Shown here in pieces: positions 8,686 through 17,379 of a stretch of DNA of 64,000 bases. The notes beneath the pieces were generated by a model. That model saw nothing but the letters and a program-made list of their open reading frames with translations. It was not told where the DNA came from and did not search any database. The translations under genes and the position numbers were made by a program. The stretch comes from Chryseobacterium sp. Marseille-Q5410 (GTDB lineage Bacteria; Bacteroidota; Bacteroidia; Flavobacteriales; Weeksellaceae), in the NCBI GenBank assembly GCA_946892665.1, contig CAMPOT010000001.1:1054001-1118000 (forward strand). The letters run 5' to 3'. Position 1 is the first letter of the stretch. Each line of letters opens with the position of its first letter.

Positions 8686-8742
8686 ATGATCACCCTAATT
8701 CTCGAAGCAATTCTCTACATCGTCAATATATTTTTAAAATAA
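8686..8742 (+). CDS. Possible 18-residue hydrophobic peptide
   Basis: Between the barrel and the GIN-domain lipoprotein lies ATG...TAA coding MITLILEAILYIVNIFLK. It would be a single short membrane helix with a terminal lysine. The preceding bases AAGATAAGAAT give a weak purine-rich leader, and the stop lies 10 nt before the next ATG, so it would fit translation in the operon. No homology evidence is available; it could be chance in AT-rich DNA. Confidence 0.3.
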   Translation: MITLILEAILYIVNIFLK

Positions 8743-8752
8743 AATTTAAAAA

Positions 8753-9454
8753 ATGAAAACTATTATCCTAACATTATTAGCAAGTGTTTCTTTGAGTTCG
8801 TGCATTACCATTAAAACCGATGGGAGTGGCTCCTATGGAAATTATCAAAATTCTGATTATAATTCAGTAGAAAATTATTCCTCAAAACCGATGGAAAGTC
8901 GCGAGTTTTTTGTCTCCCACTTTTCAGAAATCAATGCCAATTCTGGAATGAAATTTTTCATTAAAAAATCTGACAAGCAAAAGATTGTAGTCAATTCAAA
9001 TGCACTTGGATTAATTGTAGTTTCTTCTGAAAATGGCATATTGAAAGTGAAATATGACAATAATAGCTCACTACAAAACGTAAAAACTGAAGTCACTGTT
9101 TATACCAATGATTTTAAAAAATTAGATGCTTCAAGTGCAGGAAGAATTTTTATTTCGGACGATTTTAAATTGGATAAACTCGCTTTGAATTTGCACAGTG
9201 CAGGTCAAATTTCAGGAAATATTTTTGCTGAAAAACTAAACATCGTTTCAACAAGTGCCTCGGGAATTGACGCGAATGTTCAAGCCAAAAATATTGATGT
9301 AGAAGCAACTTCCGCCTCAAAAGTAAAGTTAAGCGGAACAACCAATAAAATCAATGTGGAAGCAACAAGTACTGCAAAAGTCTATCTTGAAAATTTGAAA
9401 TATCAAAATCTGAATCAAGAAGTAACCTCTCTTGCAAAAGTGTACACGAAATAA
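8753..9454 (+). CDS. GIN-domain (DUF2807) lipoprotein
   Basis: The signal peptide ends in a lipobox (LSSC, Cys17), so the protein is probably anchored in the outer membrane. The rest is a beta-rich repeat with recurrent S-A-G and S-T-A steps (SSAGRIFI, HSAGQISG, STSASGID, ATSASKVK, ATSTAKVY), as in the auto-adhesin head-GIN fold, a right-handed beta-helix. Such proteins occur widely in Bacteroidetes and have no settled function. It lies inside the export operon, 24 nt before the ATPase gene, so a role at the cell surface next to the pump or the barrel is inferred only. Confidence 0.85.
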   Translation: MKTIILTLLASVSLSSCITIKTDGSGSYGNYQNSDYNSVENYSSKPMESREFFVSHFSEINANSGMKFFIKKSDKQKIVVNSNALGLIVVSSENGILKVKYDNNSSLQNVKTEVTVYTNDFKKLDASSAGRIFISDDFKLDKLALNLHSAGQISGNIFAEKLNIVSTSASGIDANVQAKNIDVEATSASKVKLSGTTNKINVEATSTAKVYLENLKYQNLNQEVTSLAKVYTK

Positions 9455-9478
9455 AATCAATCTCAAATTTCAAATAAT

Positions 9479-10201
9479 ATGATTACAACAGAAAACCTAT
9501 CAAAAATATACCGCACCGATGAAGTGCAAACAACAGCGTTAAATAAAGTGAGTTTAAAAATCAACGAAGGAGAATTTGTCGCAATAATGGGACCTTCAGG
9601 TTGCGGAAAATCTACTTTGCTCAATATTTTGGGACTTTTGGATAAAGCGTCAAACGGTTCTTACAAGTTTTTAAACAACGAGATTGTAGGAACAACCGAA
9701 AAGACAAAATCGGTTCTAAGGAAGAAAAACATTGGTTTTATCTTTCAAAATTTTAATTTGATTGATGAACTTTCTGTTTTTGAAAACATTGAGTTGCCAT
9801 TGCTTTACAACGGCGTTCCTTCTTCCGAAAGAAAAAAGCGTGTCAATGAAATTATGCAGAAAATCCAAATAGACCATCGCGGAAAACATTATCCACAACA
9901 ACTTTCAGGCGGTCAACAACAGAGAGTTGCGGTTGCAAGAGCATTGGTAACGAAACCAAAACTCATTCTTGCCGACGAACCAACGGGAAACTTGGACAGC
10001 AACAACGGAAACGAAGTGATGAATCTACTCGCAGAATTGCACAGAGAAGGTTCTACAATTGTTATGGTGACGCACTCTTCTTACGATGCAGGTTTTTCCT
10101 CAAGAATTATCAATATGAAGGACGGCGAAATTTTCAACGAGCAAATTTCGGATAGAACAAAGGATTATTTTGAAAAATCTCAGGAAGATTTGGCACTTTA
10201 A
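9479..10201 (+). CDS. MacB/LolD-type ABC transporter ATPase
   Basis: This is the ATP-hydrolysing subunit of the exporter. It has Walker A GPSGCGKS (38-45), Q-loop Q90, signature LSGGQQQR (142-149) and Walker B LILADEP (162-168), followed by TGNLD and the H-loop in MVTHS. The length of 240 residues is typical of the MacB/LolD class, whose permeases are FtsX-like; both downstream genes encode such permeases. It is a single ATPase gene for two permeases, so both may share it, or the permeases form a heterodimer. Confidence 0.95.
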   Translation: MITTENLSKIYRTDEVQTTALNKVSLKINEGEFVAIMGPSGCGKSTLLNILGLLDKASNGSYKFLNNEIVGTTEKTKSVLRKKNIGFIFQNFNLIDELSVFENIELPLLYNGVPSSERKKRVNEIMQKIQIDHRGKHYPQQLSGGQQQRVAVARALVTKPKLILADEPTGNLDSNNGNEVMNLLAELHREGSTIVMVTHSSYDAGFSSRIINMKDGEIFNEQISDRTKDYFEKSQEDLAL

Positions 10202-10230
10202 AATCAAACATTCATTCTATATACTAAAGT

Positions 10231-10263
10231 AAACCTAACAAGTTTCTGAAACTTGTTAGGTTT
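10231..10263. repeat. 33-nt perfect palindrome between ATPase and first permease
   Basis: AAACCTAACAAGTTTC (10231-10246) and its exact reverse complement (10248-10263) are separated by one T. In RNA it forms a 16-bp hairpin. A run of A rather than T follows on the plus strand, so it is not a classical terminator for the operon. Similar CTTGTTAGGTTT palindromes are, from memory, common interspersed repeats in flavobacteria. It may stabilise or attenuate the transcript between ATPase and permease. Confidence 0.75.
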
Positions 10264-10291
10264 CAAAAAAAACTAAAAAGCAAAAATTGTT

Positions 10292-12727
10292 ATGCTTAAA
10301 AATTGGCTCAAAATAGCATTCATCAACTATAAAAAGAATTGGCTTTCCACATTCATCAATCTTTTTGGATTGACTTTGGGCTTGACCGGATTTATGCTGA
10401 TTTTGCTTCATTGGAATGATGAAGCGAGTTACGAACAATGGAATCCTCAGAAAAAAGATATTTATTTTCTTCAACAATATTACAAAACGGAAGATTGGAC
10501 GAACAATAATATGTCTTACCAAATGACAAAAACCGCAACCGACGAACTTCCCGAAATTGAGGATTTTGTAATGTTTGCTTACGATAATACGGAAGGTTTG
10601 ATGAAAACCAATAGTGGTAAAAGTCAGTACGTAAAACAAGGTGAATCAACTTCGGAAAGTTTCTTTAATTTTTTTCCTTTTAAATTAAAGTTTGGTTCAT
10701 ACAAAAATGCTTTGAGTGATTACAACAAAATTGCATTGTCGGATAAATTGAGCCAACAACTTTTTGGGGACGAAAATCCTGTAGGAAAAGAATTGACATT
10801 AAGCGATGCAAAATACATCGTAACTGCAGTTTATACTTTGCCAAAAGGTAATTCTGTAGTGAAGCCTAATTATGTAGTCTTATCGCAAACGATGAAAGAC
10901 GACCGCGAAAATATTAAGAAAGGTTATCAGAATTGGGGAAATAATTCTTACCAAGCATTGGTGAAAATAAAGCCGAATTCAAAAATTGCAAATGTTGAAA
11001 AGGATATTTTTGAAAAAGTTCTTATTAAGAAAAGATATCCGAAAGAACAGTTGCAAAAAGAAAATGTAACGCTTGAAGAAATGCTTACTAAATACGGTCC
11101 GAACGAATTTTACCTCACACGACTTGATAAGGCAAGATTAGAAGCAAAATCAGGTTTCAAAGGAAAAGCAGATTATAAAACCATAAAAATCTTATTTGGA
11201 TTATCCGTTTTAATTTTGATTCTTTCCGCTATTAATTTTATCAATTTAAAAACCGCTCAAGGTTCGCAACGAGCAAAAGAAGTCGGCGTAAAAAAAGCGA
11301 TTGGAAGCACCAAAACGCAGTTGATTTTTCAGTTTTTGGTAGAAGCAATGCTGATTTGTGTTTTCTCTTACTTCCTTTCTTTGGTTTTAGTGGAGTTGCT
11401 ATTGCCTTCTTACAACAAGTTTTTAGATAAAGAAATGGCGATGAATGATTGGACAATTTATTCTTATTCTGCGATAATGACTTTTCTTGTAGTCTTGTTT
11501 TCGGGCTTAATTCCTGCTATTTACCTTTCTAATTTTAAACCAATTAATACTTTGAAGGGAAATTTCTCAAGAAGCAGTCACGGTGTTTGGTTGCGAAACG
11601 GAATCCTCACCTTACAATTGATTATTTCTTCATTCTTCATCATTGGCGGAATCATCATTCATCAACAGGTGAAATATATGATGAATAAAGATTTAGGATT
11701 CAATGGAAATCAGGTTATTACCATTTATTACAGTACAAAAGATTTGAGTTATAAAAAATATGAACGTCTAAAAACCGAACTCAAAAAAATAAACGGAGTA
11801 GAAGATGTGACTTTTGGAGAAGCAACACCAACAACAGGGGGAAGTTCATCTAATATGGATTGGCGCAATAAAAGCGTAACCGCACAACACGGTGCAATGG
11901 ATTATAACTTCCTAGATTTCTTTGATATGAAATTGGTAAAAGGAAGAAATATATCGCCAAAATATTCGTCGGACACCATAAATACAGTTTTGGTAAACGA
12001 AACTTTTGTTAAACAAATGGGTTGGACTGCCGATGATGCGTTGAAAAATGAATTGAAACCGGGTTTTGACGATAAACAATATAAAATCATAGGTATCGTA
12101 AAAGATTACAATTTATGGAATGTGAAGAGTGAAACTCCTGCTGTCGTTTTCTTCCACTATTTTGTAACCGAATGGAAAAGGAATAATATGTATTTTATGG
12201 AAGTAAAACTCAATAAAAATGATATTGATGGAACCGTTTCAAGAATCAAAAATTTTTGGGAAACAAAAGCAGAACCAGGATATCCTTTCAATTACTCATT
12301 TGTAAATAAAGAATTCGCCAAAACCTTTGAGAAATATCAAAAACAACAAACACTTTTCACGATACTAAACATCATCGTTCTCACCGTCGCATTACTCGGT
12401 TTATTCGCACTTTCATCATTATTAATCGAACAAAAACTTAAAGACGTCGCCATCAAAAAAACATTGGGTGCTTCCGAAAAATCAATCGTTTTAGATTTAA
12501 CGAAAAAATTCTTGATCATTTCTGCAATAGCTGTGTTAATAAGCATTCCAATAAGTTATTATTTTATGAATGAATGGCTGAAAGATTTCGCTTACCGTAT
12601 AGAAATGCCTTGGTTTCCGTATGTGTTGAGTTTTGTGATTTTATTGCTTTTGACTTTCGCTGTTGTTAGTATTAAGGCGTATCGTGCAACACAAGTGAAC
12701 TTGGTGAAATATCTGAAATACGAATGA
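10292..12727 (+). CDS. FtsX/MacB-type ABC permease, first of two
   Basis: The 811-residue protein has the double-unit layout common in Bacteroidetes: one N-terminal membrane helix (about 18-42), a large periplasmic domain, three helices (about 300-420), a fifth helix at LTLQLIISSFFIIGGIII, a second periplasmic domain, and three C-terminal helices. The KEVGVKKAIGSTK and KDVAIKKTLGASEK coupling motifs that follow membrane helices are typical of FtsX domains. It partners the ATPase encoded upstream. Its last 125 residues are identical to those of the next gene's product, while other parts clearly differ, which indicates gene conversion. Confidence 0.93.
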   Translation: MLKNWLKIAFINYKKNWLSTFINLFGLTLGLTGFMLILLHWNDEASYEQWNPQKKDIYFLQQYYKTEDWTNNNMSYQMTKTATDELPEIEDFVMFAYDNTEGLMKTNSGKSQYVKQGESTSESFFNFFPFKLKFGSYKNALSDYNKIALSDKLSQQLFGDENPVGKELTLSDAKYIVTAVYTLPKGNSVVKPNYVVLSQTMKDDRENIKKGYQNWGNNSYQALVKIKPNSKIANVEKDIFEKVLIKKRYPKEQLQKENVTLEEMLTKYGPNEFYLTRLDKARLEAKSGFKGKADYKTIKILFGLSVLILILSAINFINLKTAQGSQRAKEVGVKKAIGSTKTQLIFQFLVEAMLICVFSYFLSLVLVELLLPSYNKFLDKEMAMNDWTIYSYSAIMTFLVVLFSGLIPAIYLSNFKPINTLKGNFSRSSHGVWLRNGILTLQLIISSFFIIGGIIIHQQVKYMMNKDLGFNGNQVITIYYSTKDLSYKKYERLKTELKKINGVEDVTFGEATPTTGGSSSNMDWRNKSVTAQHGAMDYNFLDFFDMKLVKGRNISPKYSSDTINTVLVNETFVKQMGWTADDALKNELKPGFDDKQYKIIGIVKDYNLWNVKSETPAVVFFHYFVTEWKRNNMYFMEVKLNKNDIDGTVSRIKNFWETKAEPGYPFNYSFVNKEFAKTFEKYQKQQTLFTILNIIVLTVALLGLFALSSLLIEQKLKDVAIKKTLGASEKSIVLDLTKKFLIISAIAVLISIPISYYFMNEWLKDFAYRIEMPWFPYVLSFVILLLLTFAVVSIKAYRATQVNLVKYLKYE

Positions 12728-12733
12728 TTTTTA

Positions 12734-12863
12734 ACACATTAGTCACATTAGAAAGAATATAATGTGTAAAAAAGTTCACAAAAGATGAAAATCAAAGATT
12801 TTCAAACTAATATGTTTTAAAATAGGATGAATGATTGTATAAAAACTTATGTGACTAATGTGT
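12734..12863. repeat. 130-bp inverted-repeat element, copy 1
   Basis: The ends are perfect 15-bp inverted repeats: ACACATTAGTCACAT (12734-12748) and ATGTGACTAATGTGT (12849-12863). Inside is a second hairpin, GAAAATC-AAA-GATTTTC. A copy of the same length lies at 15352-15481, also right after a permease gene, and the two are about 80% alike. They look like MITE-type or intergenic palindromic elements. In the operon transcript they would fold into large hairpins. Confidence 0.75.
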
Positions 12864-12879
12864 CAAAAAATCGGCATTA

Positions 12880-12913
12880 GAACTTGAAACCTGAAACCTG
12901 AAAAACCTGAAAC
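12880..12913. repeat. Short tandem GAAACCT repeats before second permease
   Basis: Three to four imperfect copies of (T)GAAACCT occupy the bases just before the second permease's ATG, with a final GAAAC. There is no clear Shine-Dalgarno sequence. It may be simple slippage repeat. It is not seen before the other operon genes. Confidence 0.5.
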
Positions 12914-12923
12914 AAAGAAGACT

Positions 12924-15344
12924 ATGTTAAATAATTGGCTCAAAATAGCATTCGCAAACTATAAGAAAAATTGGTTTTCTACCATCATCAATTTGTTGGG
13001 ATTAACTTTAGGACTTACCGGATTTGTACTCATTTTAATGTTGTGGAACGACGAAGCGAGTTATGAAAAATGGAATCCCAAAAAAGACAACATCTATTTC
13101 GTGCAACCTTATTACGGAACAAATAAGGAGTTTGGGAATAACTTGTCTTTCCCATTTGTGAAAAAATCGATGGAACTTTTGCCGGAAGTTAAAGACTATG
13201 TCTTATTTAACGGATATGGTTATTCGGCAAAATTTTCAGCCAGCGGAAAATCGGTTTTTCAAGAGAATGGAGCGAATGTTTCGGAAAACTTTTTTAATTT
13301 CTTTCCATTCAAAATTTTATCGGGCTCTAAAATGGATGCTTTGAAAGGTGAAGATAAAGTGATTATTTCCTCTTCATTGAGTCAGAAACTTTTTGGTTCA
13401 AACAATGGAGCAGGACAAAAAGTAGAAATCAGCGGAAAATCTCACATGATTACTGCAGTATATGAATTGCCTAAAGGAAACTCTGCTGTGAAGCCTGATT
13501 ATGCAGTGATAGCAGGAAATATTGCGTACGATGAAAAGACTGAAGCATGGGGAAATTATAATTATCAAGTTCTTTTCAAATTGGATCCCAATACAGATTT
13601 AGAAAAATTAGATAAAGATTTCTACAATAAGGTGGTTCTTTTGGGGGCAAAAATTCAAAGCAAAGGAAACAGTAGAGATTTTAAAGATTATTTGGAGAAA
13701 TATTTTCCTAAAGGAGCGGAATTTACCAAACTCGACCAAGTAAATTTACATGCAAAAGCGAGTTTTATTACAAAGGCAGATTACAAAAATATTCTTACTT
13801 TGTTTGCGCTTTCGGTTTTAATTATCATACTTTCTGCGATAAATTTTATTAATCTCAAAACTGCTCAATCCTCACAAAGAGCGAAAGAAGTCGGTGTTCG
13901 AAAAGCCATCGGTAGCAATAGAAAACAACTCGTTTTGCAGTTTTTGTTAGAAACTTTTATTATTTGCATTACTGCATATGTGCTTTCGTTGGTTTTGGTG
14001 GAACTGCTTTTACCATCTTTCAACAAATTTTATAATAAGGAAATTGCAATGACTGATGGTAAAGTTTACGGTTATTCCCTTTTATTTGTCGTAATTGTTG
14101 CGTTTATTTCAGGGTTGATTCCCGCTTTTTATCTGTCAAATTTCAAACCTATCAATACTTTAAAGGGAAATTTTGCAAGAAGCAAAAACGGAATCCTCTT
14201 GAGAAATTCAATTCTTACTTTGCAATTGGTAATTTCTTCATTCTTTATTATTTGTGGTTTAATTACCCATCTTCAGGTTGATTATATGCTCAGAAAAGAC
14301 TTGGGCTTTAAAGGCGACCAAATCATCAACATTAATTTTAAGGATACAAATGAATCCAAAGGTTGGTTAAAATATGAAAGACTTAAAAACGAGATAATAA
14401 AAATGCCCGGAGTTGCCGATGTTTCCTATGGAGAAGCATCTCCCGGAACAGGTGCTCAAAGTTCTTCAAATGTTGACTATTTAGACAAAACACTTCAGGG
14501 AATTCATGGTTCTATGGATTATAATTATCTTCAGTTTTTGGGCGTAAAATTGAAGGCGGGAAGATGGTTGGATCCAAAATTAGCATCGGATACGATTAAC
14601 AACTTCATTGTGAATGAAGCATTCGTGAAAAAATTTGGCTGGACAAATGAAGAGGCTTTAAATAAAGAAGTTTCACCAGGTTTTGACAGAAAAAAATATA
14701 AAATTGTAGGAGTTATAAAAGATTTCAATGTTTATGGAGTTCGAACGGATGTTGACCCAACTGTATTTTTTCATTATTTGGAAACGGAATGGAAAAGAAA
14801 TCAAGTTTGGAATATGCAGGTAAAACTTTACGGAGAAGACATTCCGGGAACTATTGAAAGGTTGAAAACTTTTTGGGAAAAATCTGCAGAACCTGGGTAT
14901 CCTTTCGATTATTACTTCATTGATAAGCAATTTGCGAGGAGTTTTGATAAATATAAAAAGCAAAGAACGCTTTTTACAATCCTAAATATCATCGTTCTCA
15001 CCGTCGCATTACTCGGTTTATTCGCACTTTCATCATTATTAATCGAACAAAAACTTAAAGATGTCGCCATCAAAAAAACATTGGGAGCATCAGAAAAATC
15101 AATCGTTTTAGATTTAACGAAAAAATTCTTGATCATTTCTGCAATAGCGGTGTTAATAAGCATTCCAATAAGTTATTATTTTATGAATGAATGGTTGAAA
15201 GATTTCGCATACAGAATAGAAATGCCTTGGTTTCCTTACGTTTTAAGTTTTGTGATTTTGTTGCTTTTGACTTTCGCTGTTGTGAGCATTAAGGCGTATC
15301 GTGCAACGCAAGTGAACTTGGTGAAATATCTTAAATACGAATAA
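12924..15344 (+). CDS. FtsX/MacB-type ABC permease, second of two
   Basis: The 806-residue paralogue of the preceding permease has the same eight-helix, two-periplasmic-domain layout. The N-terminal 60 residues are roughly three-quarters identical and the periplasmic domains more diverged. The last 125 residues, starting at TLFTILNIIV, are identical to the first copy, encoded by DNA that differs only at silent positions. It probably forms a heterodimer with, or an alternative to, the first permease with the shared ATPase. The duplicated gene is followed by its own copy of the 130-bp inverted-repeat element, so permease and element were probably duplicated together. Confidence 0.93.
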   Translation: MLNNWLKIAFANYKKNWFSTIINLLGLTLGLTGFVLILMLWNDEASYEKWNPKKDNIYFVQPYYGTNKEFGNNLSFPFVKKSMELLPEVKDYVLFNGYGYSAKFSASGKSVFQENGANVSENFFNFFPFKILSGSKMDALKGEDKVIISSSLSQKLFGSNNGAGQKVEISGKSHMITAVYELPKGNSAVKPDYAVIAGNIAYDEKTEAWGNYNYQVLFKLDPNTDLEKLDKDFYNKVVLLGAKIQSKGNSRDFKDYLEKYFPKGAEFTKLDQVNLHAKASFITKADYKNILTLFALSVLIIILSAINFINLKTAQSSQRAKEVGVRKAIGSNRKQLVLQFLLETFIICITAYVLSLVLVELLLPSFNKFYNKEIAMTDGKVYGYSLLFVVIVAFISGLIPAFYLSNFKPINTLKGNFARSKNGILLRNSILTLQLVISSFFIICGLITHLQVDYMLRKDLGFKGDQIININFKDTNESKGWLKYERLKNEIIKMPGVADVSYGEASPGTGAQSSSNVDYLDKTLQGIHGSMDYNYLQFLGVKLKAGRWLDPKLASDTINNFIVNEAFVKKFGWTNEEALNKEVSPGFDRKKYKIVGVIKDFNVYGVRTDVDPTVFFHYLETEWKRNQVWNMQVKLYGEDIPGTIERLKTFWEKSAEPGYPFDYYFIDKQFARSFDKYKKQRTLFTILNIIVLTVALLGLFALSSLLIEQKLKDVAIKKTLGASEKSIVLDLTKKFLIISAIAVLISIPISYYFMNEWLKDFAYRIEMPWFPYVLSFVILLLLTFAVVSIKAYRATQVNLVKYLKYE

Positions 15345-15351
15345 TTTTCAA

Positions 15352-15481
15352 ACACATTAGTCACATTAGAAAGAAGATAGGACGCAAAAAAGTTCACAAA
15401 AGATAAAATCAAAAATTTTCGAACTAATTTTTTCTAAAACAAGAAGAATGACTGTCTAAAAAACTTATGTGACTAATGTGT
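15352..15481. repeat. 130-bp inverted-repeat element, copy 2
   Basis: The terminal arms ACACATTAGTCACAT (15352-15366) and ATGTGACTAATGTGT (15467-15481) are identical to those of copy 1, and the total length is the same. The right arm ends 14 nt before the ATG of the TolC-type gene, so its hairpin could affect translation of that gene. The interior has drifted from copy 1 by roughly 20%. Confidence 0.75.
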
Positions 15482-15495
15482 CAAAAAAGAAATCT

Positions 15496-16785
15496 ATGAA
15501 AAGTTTAAAGTATATTTTAATATTCATCTCTTCATCAATTTTTTCCCAAAATTGGACTTTGCAACAATCCTTAGATTATGCATTAAAGAATCATCCGTTA
15601 ATCAAGCAAAGCATTCTTGAAGTTCAGAAATCCGACCGGAATATTGCTATCTCAAAAGGAAATCTTTTACCTGCTATAAATGCGGGAATCAATCATAATT
15701 ACAGTTTTGGTTCCACGATTGACCCTTCCACAAATTCAAGAAAAACCTTGAATACGCAATACGATCAATTCAGGATTTCAGCACCAGTGGAATTATTCAA
15801 TTGGAAAAATTATGCAGAAATTAGTTTGAGAAAACTCAATAAAGAAAGTTCGGAATATAGGTTGAGATCTGCGAAAAATGAGATTTCCTTAAATGTAATC
15901 CAACAGTTTTTCCAATATCAATACGATAAAGCGTGGTTGGAAGTTTTGCAAACCCAAATTTCAGGAATTGAAGAACAAATCAAGCGAACCGAAAAAGAAG
16001 TAGAAATCGGAAACCGCCCCAAAAGCGATATCTACGATATCAAAGCCAATCTCGGAACGATAAAGGAACAATGGATTTCTGCACAAAATCAAAAAGAACT
16101 TTCAAAAAACAATCTTCTGAACTCCATTGGTTTGTTGGATGATAAAATTGACTTTGTTTTGAATGAAGAAAATTCTGAAAATATGCTGGTCAATATTGAA
16201 GATTTTGTTCAAAAATTATTAGAAAAAAATCCGCTTTATCAAAATGCAATCAAGCAAAATGAAATTGCTACAAAATCTATAGAACTTGCAAAATCCGATT
16301 ATTATCCAAGACTTTCGGGCATGTATCAATGGTCGACATTTTTCAGTAAAGAGCTGGGAAAAGAAGCTGCATTTCAATTTTCAGAGCAGTTTAAGCAGAA
16401 CAAAAATAATTACGTTTCTTTCGGTTTGGATGTTCCCATTTTCAATCGCTTTCAAACCAAAAATAGGGTAGAACTCGCAAAACTTTCTGAGGAAAATACT
16501 TCTTTGGAAAAAGACAAAATCGTCTTAGAACTCACAAAAAATCTTAAAACCATTGAGATTCAATACCGAAACGCACAAGAAAAGTATAACGCTCTCGAAG
16601 AAAACTTTGAAAATCAAAAACTGTCCTTTCAAAAATCCGAGGAAAAATACAAGGAAGGAATGATGGACGCCTACACTTTTTTTATGGTTAGAAACTCTTG
16701 GCTTCAAGCGAATTACAACTTGATTAAAAGCAGATATGATTTGATGTTGCAGAGTGAATTAGTGAAAGTTTATTTGAAGGATTGA
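15496..16785 (+). CDS. TolC-family outer-membrane efflux channel
   Basis: This is the outer-membrane duct that completes the tripartite pump with the HlyD adaptor and ABC subunits. A signal peptide (MKSLKYILIFISSSIFSQ) is followed by two repeated alpha-helical halves starting WTLQQSLDYALKNHPLIKQS (outer-membrane efflux protein repeat). These have long coiled-coil helices, and a second repeat begins near residue 230. The length of 429 residues is typical. I chose the ATG at 15496, which starts the signal peptide; a GTG at 15469 in the same frame lies within the right arm of the repeat element. This is the last gene of the operon; no strong terminator follows directly. Confidence 0.93.
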   Translation: MKSLKYILIFISSSIFSQNWTLQQSLDYALKNHPLIKQSILEVQKSDRNIAISKGNLLPAINAGINHNYSFGSTIDPSTNSRKTLNTQYDQFRISAPVELFNWKNYAEISLRKLNKESSEYRLRSAKNEISLNVIQQFFQYQYDKAWLEVLQTQISGIEEQIKRTEKEVEIGNRPKSDIYDIKANLGTIKEQWISAQNQKELSKNNLLNSIGLLDDKIDFVLNEENSENMLVNIEDFVQKLLEKNPLYQNAIKQNEIATKSIELAKSDYYPRLSGMYQWSTFFSKELGKEAAFQFSEQFKQNKNNYVSFGLDVPIFNRFQTKNRVELAKLSEENTSLEKDKIVLELTKNLKTIEIQYRNAQEKYNALEENFENQKLSFQKSEEKYKEGMMDAYTFFMVRNSWLQANYNLIKSRYDLMLQSELVKVYLKD

Positions 16786-16786
16786 A

Positions 16787-16877
16787 AATTGTTAAGAAAG
16801 TCTTGAAGTTAACGTATAAAATCCTAAAAAATCAAAATTCTTACAACCTGCGAAAATAATATATTGGTACGAATTTA
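16787..16877. repeat. Dispersed repeat, copy B
   Basis: It matches 1873-1966 in the same orientation, with the best core at about 16830-16858. It begins right after the TolC-type stop codon. Together with copy A it brackets 2.0-16.8 kb. Confidence 0.55.
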
Positions 16878-17379
16878 CCTGCGTAATTTAACCACAGGTT
16901 TGTCATTAACCAGAGTAAATTAGATACACCCAATCCTATAACCTGGGTAAAAAAGATACAATCTAAACCTATATCTTTTCCTGTTTTTTTCTTTAAAAAG
17001 CAAATCCGTCCTAACAATGTATAAAACCTCTAGAACGCCCATCCACATTGCGTTTTCAGACTTCTAAAGAATTTCGAACTTACTACAAAATTTTAGTTGC
17101 AAGATGTGTCTTTGTGCCCACAATTTTTCAAATTGGGTTTCAAAGAATTCTTGCCTTCCTGTCGGAAAGGATTTGAAAAAACTCGGAACTCGTTTTTCTA
17201 TTTTGAAAGGTGATTTTGAAAAATTGTTTTTTTGAAAAAGTGGTTTTAAAAAACGGAACTACCCACCATAGAAAATTGGAACATAAAATGAGATAAAGAC
17301 ATTAATTTTAAGTGCATTTAATTCAAAATATATTCATAAATTTACAATCTAAGATTTAAGCAAAAATTGTTGTATTTCA

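Noticed and set aside
14912-15163. Minus-strand frame repeated in both permease genes (also near 12337-12546)
   Set aside because: It is the antisense of the converted 3' region, so its duplication is explained by the permeases themselves.
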